Assembly (NCBI GenBank): GCA_016201575.1 | Contig: JACQCN010000083.1 | Span: 1 to 8,806 of the forward strand | Direction of reading: 5' to 3' | DNA: 8,806 nucleotides | Source: Candidatus Rokuibacteriota bacterium | Lineage (GTDB): Bacteria > Methylomirabilota > Methylomirabilia > Rokubacteriales > CSP1-6 | Shown: positions 1-6,085 of the stretch, piece by piece | Numbering within the stretch: the stretch's first letter is position 1 | Layout: the number at the start of each line of letters is the position of its first letter | Made by a program: the position numbers and the translations under genes | The notes under the pieces: model-generated | Told to the model about the DNA's origin: nothing | Seen by the model: only the letters and a program-made list of their open reading frames with translations | The model's database searches: none

Positions 1-115
1 CCTGCCGCGCCACCCGCCCGGCTCCCCGTGGTGCCCTTCGTGAATACTGCGCGCTAGACCACCCGTTCCAGGGGCTCCACAGGATACATCACCGGTTCGA
101 GCCCTGGGGGGATGC

Positions 116-144
116 TCGAAGGGGGCCTCGACGGCCCCCTTCGA
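116..144. terminator. Strong hairpin downstream of sodC, probable transcription terminator
   Basis: A perfect 12-bp inverted repeat (TCGAAGGGGGCC at 116-127, GGCCCCCTTCGA at 133-144) encloses a 5-base loop. It begins 4 bases beyond the stop codon of the minus-strand superoxide dismutase gene, the usual place for a terminator. No T-run follows on either strand, so it may act as a non-canonical terminator, an mRNA 3'-end stabiliser or a REP-like palindrome. Its arms resemble those of the hairpin at 3852-3879. Confidence 0.6.
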
Positions 145-148
145 ATGT

Positions 149-646
149 TCAGTAGCCGCGGACCGGCTCCGCCTTCGACGTCGGCGTCTCCGTGATCACG
201 CCGCAGGCGATCCGGGCGCCGGCGTTGCCCGCGGGGTCGGTCTTGAAGTCGTCAGGCGCCGCGTGCACCACGAGGGCGCTGCCGTCTGCGTCCAGGAGGG
301 AGTTGGCCCCGGTGCTCAGGGTGACGCGCTCGTTCATGGTCTCCATGCGCCCGCGCCCGTCGGGTCCGATCGTGATGTTCGGGAGGTCGCCGGCGTGCGG
401 GCCCTCCGGGTTCAGGAGGCCGTGCTGGCGCCGGCCGGGGTTGAAGTGCGGGCCGGCGGAGGCGAATGCCGGCGGCTCGCACCGGCCCACGGCGTGCACG
501 TGCACCGCGTGCTCGCCCGGCGGCATGCCGGTCATCTCGAGGACCATGTGGACGCCGCTGCCCACCTCCTCGAGCCGGGCCGTGCCGACGGGCTGCCCGA
601 TCGCGTTCCGCAGGTCGGCGGTCGCGTTGGCCGGCCCGCGGATCAG
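149..646 (-). CDS. sodC: Cu/Zn superoxide dismutase, no canonical start and no signal peptide
   Basis: Converts superoxide to oxygen and hydrogen peroxide; bacterial members are normally periplasmic. Numbered from an internal GTG at 565, the copper ligands are H22, H24, H40 and H101, the zinc ligands H40, H48, H57 and D60, the disulfide pair C29/C121, and the active-site arginine R118 in GNAGARIACGVI. The catalytic core is complete. Family-like sequence continues upstream of that GTG: the segment ATADLRNAIGQPVG matches the first beta strand. The reading frame stays open into the SMP-30-like gene, yet I find no ATG, GTG or TTG between 565 and 718. The left-hand coordinate of the gene start given here is a CTG at 646, chosen only as the edge of plausible homology; it has no Shine-Dalgarno sequence. 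The GTG at 565 would cut through the beta barrel. No signal peptide is visible. It may be a 5'-truncated gene, be translated by coupling or frameshift from the upstream gene (stop at 660), or reflect a sequence error. Family assignment is sure; the start is not. Confidence 0.85.
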   Translation of the reverse strand: MIRGPANATADLRNAIGQPVGTARLEEVGSGVHMVLEMTGMPPGEHAVHVHAVGRCEPPAFASAGPHFNPGRRQHGLLNPEGPHAGDLPNITIGPDGRGRMETMNERVTLSTGANSLLDADGSALVVHAAPDDFKTDPAGNAGARIACGVITETPTSKAEPVRGY

Positions 647-659
647 GCGACGACGCGGG

Positions 660-1748
660 TTACGGGAGCTGGTAGCCCTTCTTCCCGACCCGGATCTTGT
701 AGACGTTCTTGCCGGAGGTCAGGTAGAGCAGGTTCGCGTCCGTGCCCCGGCCGAAGCCCACGTTGGTCGGGAGCTCCTTGCCGGTGGAGATGTGCGCGAG
801 CTCGCGGCCGTCCGGCGCGTACACCGTCACGCCCGGACGGTGCTCGCAGCGCTCGACCACCCACGCGTTGCCCTCCTCGTCGGCCACGACCCCGTCGGGC
901 CCGGCGCACGCCGGCGTGCGGTCCTTGCTGTAGTCCTTGAAGAAGCGGCGGTTGCTGACGGTCCCGTCGGGAGCGAGGTCGTACACGAACAGGGCGTGCG
1001 TCCCCTGCAGCGTCTTCTCGCCCTCCTTCAGGTTCTGGAACTCCCACCAGCCGTTGTCGTTGCTCACGACGTAGAGCCGCTTCTGGTCCGGCGACACCAG
1101 GATGCCGTTGCACTTGCCGCAGTCGGTGGCGATGCGGTGCACCGAGCCGTCCGGGTCCAGGCGGTAGGCGGCGACGCCCGCCTGCTCGATCGGCTCGTGG
1201 CCGAGGTAGCGCGGATCGGTGAAGTAGATGCGGCCCTTCTCGTCGATGCTGATGTCGTTGAGCGCGTTGTAGGGCCGGCCCTCGAAGAGCCCGGTCAGGA
1301 TCCAGCTCCGGCCGGTCTTCATGTCGGTCTTGACGAGCGCGCGCCCGCCGTAGTCGGCTCCGAGGGCGGCGATCATGTTGCCGTCGCGGTCGAACTTCAG
1401 CCCGTTGGACATGCCGCTCGGCGAGCGGTAGATCGAGGCCTCGTTGGTCCGCGGGTCGTACTTCCAGATGTTGCCGGCCTGGATGTACTTGCCCGAGGGG
1501 TCCTTGCAGAACTTCGAGAAGGTGATGTCGCTGAAGTAAATCATTCCATCGTGACCGGCGGCGACGCCCTCGGTCAGCATGCAGCCGCCGTCGAAGATCC
1601 GGTCGAGCCTCGCCCCGGGCGGGACGACGCTCGAATCGCCAGTGGGCGGCGGGAATCCGGGATCGACGGCGAGCGCGGGCGGCGTGAGCGCGAGCCCGAC
1701 GAGCGCCAGGACGGCGAGGGTGAAGATGCTTCGCTTGACGACTCCCAT
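660..1748 (-). CDS. Secreted SMP-30/gluconolactonase-like beta-propeller protein
   Basis: A 362-residue member of the SMP-30/gluconolactonase/LRE-like family, six-bladed propellers that usually hydrolyse sugar or other lactones with one divalent metal. Residues 1-28 form a signal peptide (positively charged start, hydrophobic core, cleavage likely near ALA-V), so the protein should act outside the cytoplasm. Likely metal ligands, by position in family motifs, are E60 (LTEGVA), N164 (NDISID), N214 (CNGILVSPD) and D285 (GPDGVVAD). It is longer than cytoplasmic regucalcin (about 300 residues) because of the leader and loops. Six cysteines lie after the leader (C56, C81, C210, C213, C281, C301), compatible with disulfides in an exported protein. 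The ATG at 1748 is supported by a GGGAGG ribosome site 5 bases upstream and by the leader. It precedes sodC on the same strand, with sodC beginning at or inside its end. The substrate cannot be told from sequence; a general strictosidine-synthase-like or lactonase role is possible. Confidence 0.85.
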   Translation of the reverse strand: MGVVKRSIFTLAVLALVGLALTPPALAVDPGFPPPTGDSSVVPPGARLDRIFDGGCMLTEGVAAGHDGMIYFSDITFSKFCKDPSGKYIQAGNIWKYDPRTNEASIYRSPSGMSNGLKFDRDGNMIAALGADYGGRALVKTDMKTGRSWILTGLFEGRPYNALNDISIDEKGRIYFTDPRYLGHEPIEQAGVAAYRLDPDGSVHRIATDCGKCNGILVSPDQKRLYVVSNDNGWWEFQNLKEGEKTLQGTHALFVYDLAPDGTVSNRRFFKDYSKDRTPACAGPDGVVADEEGNAWVVERCEHRPGVTVYAPDGRELAHISTGKELPTNVGFGRGTDANLLYLTSGKNVYKIRVGKKGYQLP

Positions 1749-1810
1749 GGTGCCCTCCCTTTCGGTGAGGCGTGGTGTGAGCGGGGACCAGCGTGCTGCC
1801 GAGGAATGGG

Positions 1811-1839
1811 ATACTAGACCCGGCCCCGGGGGGAGTCAA
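1811..1839 (-). promoter_or_regulatory. Sigma70-type promoter for the SMP-30-like gene
   Basis: On the minus strand TTGACT (1839-1834) is followed after exactly 17 bases by TAGTAT (1816-1811): five of six matches to the -35 consensus and four of six to the -10. Transcription would begin near 1803, leaving about 55 bases before the ATG at 1748. The AT-rich hexamers stand out from the very GC-rich surroundings. Prediction from sequence only. Confidence 0.5.
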
Positions 1840-1856
1840 TGCGCAGGCGGCCGATG

Positions 1857-1862
1857 TATCAT
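1857..1862 (+). promoter_or_regulatory. Possible -10 element for the oxygenase gene
   Basis: TATCAT matches five of six bases of the -10 consensus and lies 48 bases before the ATG at 1911. No convincing -35 lies 16-18 bases upstream: that position is occupied by AGTCAA, which is the complement of the minus-strand -35. The two divergent promoters would therefore overlap. Weak evidence. Confidence 0.3.
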
Positions 1863-1910
1863 GCTGTGCCGGGGGAGTACGAGCCACCCAGGTCGAAGGA
1901 GACGCGCATC

Positions 1911-2738
1911 ATGCCCAGGGTCCTGAGCGAGGCGCAGGTGGAACGGTACCGCGAGGACGGCATCGTGTTTCCCATCCCGGCCCTGTCGCCGGCCGAGGTC
2001 GCGCGGTTCCGCGACGCCTTCTACGACCTGGAGGCCCGGCTCGGCGGCAAGCCCTCGGCGCGACAGCTCTCGCAGACTCACCTCTACTTCCGCTGGGCGT
2101 ACGACCTCGCCGCGCATCCGCGGGTGCTCGACGCCGTCGAGGACGTCCTCGGGCCCGACATCCTGATCTGGACCGTGTCGATCTTCCCCAAGCACCCGCA
2201 CGACCCCGCCTACATCTCGTGGCACCAGGACGGCACTTACTGGGGGCTCACCTCCACGCAGGTCGCCACCGCCTGGATCGCGCTCACCGACAGCACCGTG
2301 GAGAACGGCGGCATGCGCGTGGTGGCCGGCTCCCACAAGCGCCCGATCCTGCCCCACAAGGAGACGTGGGCGAAGGACAACCTGCTGAGCCGCGGCCAGG
2401 AGATCCAGGTCGACGTGCGCGACGAGGACGCCACCGACGTCGTCCTGCGCGCGGGCGAGCTGTCGCTCCACCACGTCAACATCATCCACGGCTCGAACCC
2501 GAACCGCGCGGACGGCCGGCGCGTCGGCTTCGCCGTCCGCTTCGTCACCCCGGAGGTCGCGCAGGTCGGCGAGCGGGTGACGGCGGTGCTCGCGCGCGGC
2601 CGTGACGGCTACCATCACTTCGACCTGCTCCAGGAGCCGCCGGGCGGGACGGTGGAGGACGCCATCGCCGCGCAGGCCGCGGCCGCGCGCCGGCTCCACG
2701 AGGCGCTGACCCGGACGCCGCCGGCCGCGGGGATGTAG
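1911..2738 (+). CDS. Phytanoyl-CoA dioxygenase family Fe(II)/2-oxoglutarate oxygenase
   Basis: A 275-residue non-heme iron, 2-oxoglutarate-dependent oxygenase of the PhyH family, cytoplasmic, which typically hydroxylates a lipid, acyl or small-molecule substrate. The iron triad is visible: H105 and D107 in SWHQDGTYWG and the distal H193 in HGSNPN. R203/R204 follow, in the region where the family binds the 2-oxoglutarate carboxylate. The aspartate in H-x-D argues for hydroxylation rather than the halogenase variant, in which it is Gly or Ala. The frame is open from an ATG at 1839, but I chose 1911: AAGGAG (1896-1901) stands 9 bases before it, and the extra 24 residues are unlike the family. 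The zinc alcohol dehydrogenase gene starts 8 bases after its stop, so the two are probably co-transcribed and the dehydrogenase could oxidise the hydroxylated product. The actual substrate is unknown. Confidence 0.88.
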   Translation: MPRVLSEAQVERYREDGIVFPIPALSPAEVARFRDAFYDLEARLGGKPSARQLSQTHLYFRWAYDLAAHPRVLDAVEDVLGPDILIWTVSIFPKHPHDPAYISWHQDGTYWGLTSTQVATAWIALTDSTVENGGMRVVAGSHKRPILPHKETWAKDNLLSRGQEIQVDVRDEDATDVVLRAGELSLHHVNIIHGSNPNRADGRRVGFAVRFVTPEVAQVGERVTAVLARGRDGYHHFDLLQEPPGGTVEDAIAAQAAAARRLHEALTRTPPAAGM

Positions 2739-2746
2739 GCCGGCCC

Positions 2747-3847
2747 GTGGAGACCAGCGCCGCCGTCCTCCACGAAGTCGGCAAGCCGCTCGTGGTCGAG
2801 CGCGTCGAGATCGCGGCGCTCAAGCCCCGCGACGTGCTGGTGCGGATCGGGGCCAGCGGGCTCTGCCACACGGACTTCGAGGTCATGCGCGGGTCGCTCC
2901 CGCTCCCGCTGCCGATCGTCCTCGGGCACGAAGGCGCCGGGGTGGTGGAGGCGGTGGGCAACGAGGTCACGCGGGTGCGGCGCGGCGACCACGTCGTCTG
3001 CTCCTGGAGCCCGAACTGCGGTCACTGCTTCTACTGCGACCAGGGGGAGCCCATCCTGTGCGAGCCGCTGGTGGCCGCGGTCGGCGCCGGGACCCTGCCC
3101 GACGGGCAGTCGCGGCTCAGTCTCCGCGGCGCCAGGCTCCACCACTTCTCCGTGGTCTCGTCGCACGCCCAGCACAGCGTCGTCCCCGAGGCCGGCGCGG
3201 TGCCGGTGCCCAAGGAGGTGCCCTTCGACCGCGCCTGCCTGATCGGCTGCGGCGTCATGACCGGTGTGGGCGCGGCCGTCCGCGTGGCGCGCGTGGCGCC
3301 CCGGTCGAGCGTGGTCGTGGTCGGCTGCGGGGCCGTCGGTCTCAACGTGCTGCAGGGCGCGCGGCTGGCGGGCGCGCGGACGATCATCGCGGTCGACGTC
3401 AGCGAGCGCCATCTCGCCATGGCGCCCGGCTTCGGCGCCACGCACACGGTGCACGCCGGCCGGGAAGACCCGGCGGCGGCGGTGCGCGCGCTCACGGGCG
3501 GGCGGGGAGCCGACTACGCCTTCGAGGCCGCCGGCAACGAGGCGAGCCTCCAGCACACGCTGGAGGCGGCGCGGCCGGGCGCCGCCGTCGTCATCCTCGG
3601 CAAGACCGCCGTCAGCGCGAAGGTCTCGCTCCGCTTCGGCTCGCTGATGGGCGAGAAGCGCATCGTCCGCTCGAGCTACGGCGGCGCCCGGCCGCGCGTC
3701 GACTTCCCGCGGCTCGCCCAGGCCTACCTCGACGGCGCGCTCCGCCTGGACGAGCTGATCACCCACCGCCTCACGCTCGCCGACATCAACGCCGGCTTCG
3801 AGGGCATGGAGCGCGGCGAGGTGACGCGCGCGGTCGTCGTGTTCTAG
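2747..3847 (+). CDS. Zinc-dependent NAD alcohol dehydrogenase (medium-chain, class III-like)
   Basis: A 366-residue medium-chain dehydrogenase that should oxidise a primary or secondary alcohol to the carbonyl with NAD. Catalytic zinc ligands are C40 (GLCHTDF), H61 with E62 (GHEGAG) and C168 (IGCGVMTG). The structural zinc lobe is intact with C91, C94, C97 and C105. The Rossmann motif is G193-C-G195-A-V-G198, and D217 (IIAVDVS) at the end of the second strand favours NAD over NADP. The start is GTG at 2747, 8 bases after the oxygenase stop, with no strong ribosome site, which suggests translational coupling. The 120-150 region reads HHFSVVSSHAQHSVVPE where relatives more often have an S-x-F-A-E-Y segment, hinting at a changed substrate pocket. 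It differs from true glutathione-dependent formaldehyde dehydrogenases in this region, so I would not assign that role. Substrate unknown. Confidence 0.88.
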   Translation: METSAAVLHEVGKPLVVERVEIAALKPRDVLVRIGASGLCHTDFEVMRGSLPLPLPIVLGHEGAGVVEAVGNEVTRVRRGDHVVCSWSPNCGHCFYCDQGEPILCEPLVAAVGAGTLPDGQSRLSLRGARLHHFSVVSSHAQHSVVPEAGAVPVPKEVPFDRACLIGCGVMTGVGAAVRVARVAPRSSVVVVGCGAVGLNVLQGARLAGARTIIAVDVSERHLAMAPGFGATHTVHAGREDPAAAVRALTGGRGADYAFEAAGNEASLQHTLEAARPGAAVVILGKTAVSAKVSLRFGSLMGEKRIVRSSYGGARPRVDFPRLAQAYLDGALRLDELITHRLTLADINAGFEGMERGEVTRAVVVF

Positions 3848-3851
3848 GACC

Positions 3852-3879
3852 TCGGAGGGGGGCTTCGCCCCCCTTCCGA
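3852..3879. terminator. GC-rich hairpin after the dehydrogenase gene
   Basis: Beginning 4 bases after the dehydrogenase stop, GGGGGGC (3857-3863) pairs with GCCCCCC (3867-3873) around a TTC loop. TCGGA (3852-3856) pairs with TCCGA (3875-3879) with one bulged T, giving 12 pairs in total. Position and strength suggest a terminator for the oxygenase-dehydrogenase pair, although no U-run follows. The arms closely resemble the hairpin at 116-144. Confidence 0.55.
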
Positions 3880-3895
3880 ACCTCCCCCCGGGATT

Positions 3896-3914
3896 GCGCC
3901 GGCGGAGCCGGCGC
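3896..3914. repeat. Second intergenic palindrome (8-bp stem)
   Basis: GCGCCGGC (3896-3903) and GCCGGCGC (3907-3914) form a perfect 8-bp stem with a GGA loop, 16 bases after the previous hairpin. The pair may act together as a terminator or belong to an interspersed palindromic repeat. The remaining bases to 4010 are GC-rich with two similar blocks (GGCCCGGGGCC at 3958 and GGGCCGGGGCC at 3982); I see no gene in them. Confidence 0.45.
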
Positions 3915-4024
3915 GCGAACGGAGGTTAGTCCGACACGCTTCTAGCCGGGAGGCGAAGGCCCGGGGCCGGGCGAGGCAAGAGGGCCGGGGCCGCCCACCC
4001 CCAAAACCGAGAGGAGAGGTCAAC

Positions 4025-5161
4025 ATGCACGTCGGCATGGCCACGGTCTTTCAGAATCCCCGCCGGGCGCGGAGCGACTTCGACGTCTACCGGGCCGAGC
4101 TGAAGCTCGCCGACCTCGCCGAGCCGCTGGGCTTCGAGTCGATCTGGGGCGTCGAGCACCACTTCACCGACTACACGATGTGCCCGGACGTGCTCCAGTT
4201 CCTCACCTACATGGCCGGGCGAACGGAGCGGCTGCTGCTCGGCTCGATGGTCGTCGTGCTCCCGTGGCACGATCCGCTCCGCGTCGCCGAGCAGGTCGCG
4301 ATGCTCGACAACATTTCCAACGGCCGCCTGGTCCTCGGGCTGGGGCGGGGCGCCGGCAAGGTCGAGTTCGACGGCTTCCGCCTGCCGATGGAGGAGTCGC
4401 GCGCGCGGTTCGTCGAGTCGGCGCAGATGCTGCTCGAAGGGCTCGAGCGAGGCTGGTGCGAGTACCAGGGACGCTTCGTCACGCAGCCGCGCGCGGCGAT
4501 CCGGCCCGCGCCGTTCAAGTCGTTCCGCGGCCGGACGTACGCGGCGGCCGTCTCGCCGGAGTCCTCGCGCATCATGGCCGAGCTCGGCTTGGGGATCCTC
4601 ATCATCCCGCAGAAGCCCTGGAAGGAGGTCGCCCGGGAGCTCGACACTTACCGCGGGATCTACCGCGAGGTGAACGGCACCGAGGCGCCGCCCCCGGTGG
4701 CCGCGGGCTGGGTTTTCTGTGACGAGAACCCCGACCGCGCCCGGGAGCTGGCGCGCCGGTACATCGGCGGGTACTACGAGACGGTCCTCGAGCACTACCA
4801 GTTCGCCGGGGATCATCTCGCGAAGACCAAGGGGTACGAGTACTACGGCAAGATGGCGGAGAAGATCGCGACCTACGGCACCGACACCGTGATCGACTTC
4901 TTCATGAACCTCCAGGTGTGGGGCACCCCCGGGCAGTGCTACGAGAAGATCGTCGAGATCCGCGAGCGGGTCGGCAACGACACGTTCGTCGGCGTCTTCA
5001 GCTACGCGGGGATGCCGTACGACGAGGCGGAGCGGAACGTGCGGCTCTTCGCCCGCGAGGTGAAGCCCGCGCTCCAGAAGCTCCGGCCGGAGCCGGCCGC
5101 GGCCTCCCGGGTGGGGCCGGGCGGGGGCAAGGAGCTCGACGTGGGACTCGTCGGGTCGTGA
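4025..5161 (+). CDS. LLM class flavin-dependent oxidoreductase (luciferase-like monooxygenase)
   Basis: A 378-residue bacterial-luciferase-like TIM-barrel flavoprotein, normally using reduced FMN or F420 delivered by a partner to oxygenate or reduce a small substrate in the cytoplasm. Family marks are the early strand-helix with W41-G-V-E-H-H-F (41-47), the segment LDNISNGRLVLGLGRG (94-109) typical of the subfamily, and a C-terminal half with V-x-G-TPGQCYEKI near residues 298-308. Length is usual for the family, with a short low-complexity tail rich in Pro, Ala and Gly (about 355-378). The start is firm: GAGGAG (4011-4016) stands 8 bases upstream. It lies alone after the two hairpins and converges on tsdA, 31 bases away. 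No flavin reductase gene is adjacent. The substrate is unknown; alkane, nitrilotriacetate or F420-linked roles cannot be separated by eye. Confidence 0.87.
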   Translation: MHVGMATVFQNPRRARSDFDVYRAELKLADLAEPLGFESIWGVEHHFTDYTMCPDVLQFLTYMAGRTERLLLGSMVVVLPWHDPLRVAEQVAMLDNISNGRLVLGLGRGAGKVEFDGFRLPMEESRARFVESAQMLLEGLERGWCEYQGRFVTQPRAAIRPAPFKSFRGRTYAAAVSPESSRIMAELGLGILIIPQKPWKEVARELDTYRGIYREVNGTEAPPPVAAGWVFCDENPDRARELARRYIGGYYETVLEHYQFAGDHLAKTKGYEYYGKMAEKIATYGTDTVIDFFMNLQVWGTPGQCYEKIVEIRERVGNDTFVGVFSYAGMPYDEAERNVRLFAREVKPALQKLRPEPAAASRVGPGGGKELDVGLVGS

Positions 5162-5192
5162 GCCGGGGGCACGGTTCCACCGCCGAAGCCGG

Positions 5193-6044
5193 TCAGTACC
5201 GGGCGTCAGGGGGCTTGTCCCCTTTCGGCCAATCCTTGTCCTTGCCGGGGAAGTCCGGCCGCGGCTGTCGCGTGAAGTAGGCGGCGACGTCGTACGCCTC
5301 TTGATCGCTGAGCGTGTTGTCCTGCCCGTATGGCATGTTGGCCTTGACGAACGCCGCCGCCGTGTTCAGCCGCGCCATTCCCGCCCCGATGTTGAACGAT
5401 TGCGGTCCCCACAGCGGGGGGAAGACATAGTCGCCGTTCGGCCCCAGCAGCCCTTGCCCGTCCGCACCGTGACAGGCCGCGCACTTGCTGGCGTGGATCC
5501 GCTGCCCGTTGCGCTCGTCCGGCGCGCGGTCCGGCTTCATCTTGAGGAAGCCGCGCCCGGGGAAATCGACCCCGGTCGGCACGTCCCTGGAGAGCCACCA
5601 CATGTAGGCGAGGATCGCGCGCATCTCGCCGCCGTCCCGGGGCAGGGCCTTGCCGTTCATCGAGCGCTCGAAGCAATCGTTCACGCGGTCTTCCAGGAGA
5701 TTCACCTTCGCGTTGCGGCTTCGGTACTCGGGGAAGACGCCCCAGATCCCGACCCATGGCGAGGAATAGGCTCTCCGTCCCTTGTCCAGATGGCAGCTCG
5801 TGCAGCTCAGGGCATTTCCGACGTACTCCTTCGCGGCGACGCGAGTCTGGGTCAGGATCCGCTCGCCGTATCGAATCGCCTCACCCAGCGGACCGTCGGG
5901 AAGGACGTCCCCGGCGGGCGCGGGCCGCCTGCTCGCCGGCGACGCGCCGGCGCGCTGCGCGCTGCTCTGACCGGGAGCCAGGCTCGCGTGTGACAGCAGG
6001 AGACCGACGCCCAGAACCGACGCGATTGCCAATCGAGACGTCAT
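5193..6044 (-). CDS. tsdA: Diheme c-type cytochrome, thiosulfate dehydrogenase/tetrathionate reductase (TsdA-like)
   Basis: A 283-residue periplasmic diheme cytochrome. TsdA enzymes join two thiosulfates to tetrathionate, or run the reverse reaction. Residues 1-30 are an export signal followed by an Ala/Pro/Ser-rich linker to about 50. Heme 1 is C81-T-S-C84-H85 and heme 2 is C188-A-A-C191-H192. A cysteine, C124 in NDCFERSMNG, lies 39 residues after H85, matching the unusual His/Cys-ligated heme of characterised TsdA. The motifs VGNALSCTSCHLDKG, LEDRVNDC, FPPLWGPQSFNIGAGM and DQEAYDVAAYF are all typical. M237 in NMPYGQ is the likely heme 2 axial ligand. It is read in the same direction as the TauE/SafE gene 41 bases upstream, probably as one transcript. 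The ATG at 6044 fits the signal peptide, with only a weak ribosome site. The stop lies 31 bases from the convergent monooxygenase stop. The direction of catalysis cannot be decided from sequence. Confidence 0.85.
   Translation of the reverse strand: MTSRLAIASVLGVGLLLSHASLAPGQSSAQRAGASPASRRPAPAGDVLPDGPLGEAIRYGERILTQTRVAAKEYVGNALSCTSCHLDKGRRAYSSPWVGIWGVFPEYRSRNAKVNLLEDRVNDCFERSMNGKALPRDGGEMRAILAYMWWLSRDVPTGVDFPGRGFLKMKPDRAPDERNGQRIHASKCAACHGADGQGLLGPNGDYVFPPLWGPQSFNIGAGMARLNTAAAFVKANMPYGQDNTLSDQEAYDVAAYFTRQPRPDFPGKDKDWPKGDKPPDARY
5208..5225 (+). terminator. Weak hairpin plus TTT, possible terminator of the monooxygenase gene
   Basis: AGGGG (5208-5212) pairs with CCCCT (5219-5223) around a 6-base loop and is followed by TT. 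It lies 47 bases after the monooxygenase stop but inside the last codons of tsdA on the other strand. The stem is short, so this is only a candidate. I see no better terminator in the 31-base convergent gap. Confidence 0.22.
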
Positions 6045-6085
6045 CGCTCATCCCGCTCGTCCGGACGTCGGAGCGGCCGCTCTCC

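Noticed and set aside
1..57. Possible last 18 codons of a plus-strand gene ending at TAG 55-57
   Set aside because: The frame from base 1 is open (ending LPVVPFVNTAR) and could be a gene tail, but 18 codons in GC-rich DNA are not enough support.
68..107. tRNA-like T-arm (GGTTCGAGCCC) and bulged inverted repeat CCAGGGGCTC/GAGCCCTGG
   Set aside because: The T-stem pairs poorly and no anticodon or D arm can be folded upstream, so no tRNA is called; the long-loop inverted repeat is weak next to the hairpin at 116-144.
192..1817. Long 541-codon plus-strand frame
   Set aside because: It runs antisense to two well-supported genes (SOD and SMP-30-like), has Arg/Ala/Val-rich low-complexity sequence and no family motif. 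It is a by-product of high GC content.
1839..1910. Upstream start for the oxygenase (24 extra residues)
   Set aside because: The ATG at 1911 has AAGGAG at 9-base spacing and fits the family N-terminus; the upstream ATG has no ribosome site.
2615..3766. 383-codon minus-strand frame opposite the alcohol dehydrogenase
   Set aside because: The plus strand there encodes intact zinc ligands and a Rossmann motif; the antisense frame has no recognisable domain.
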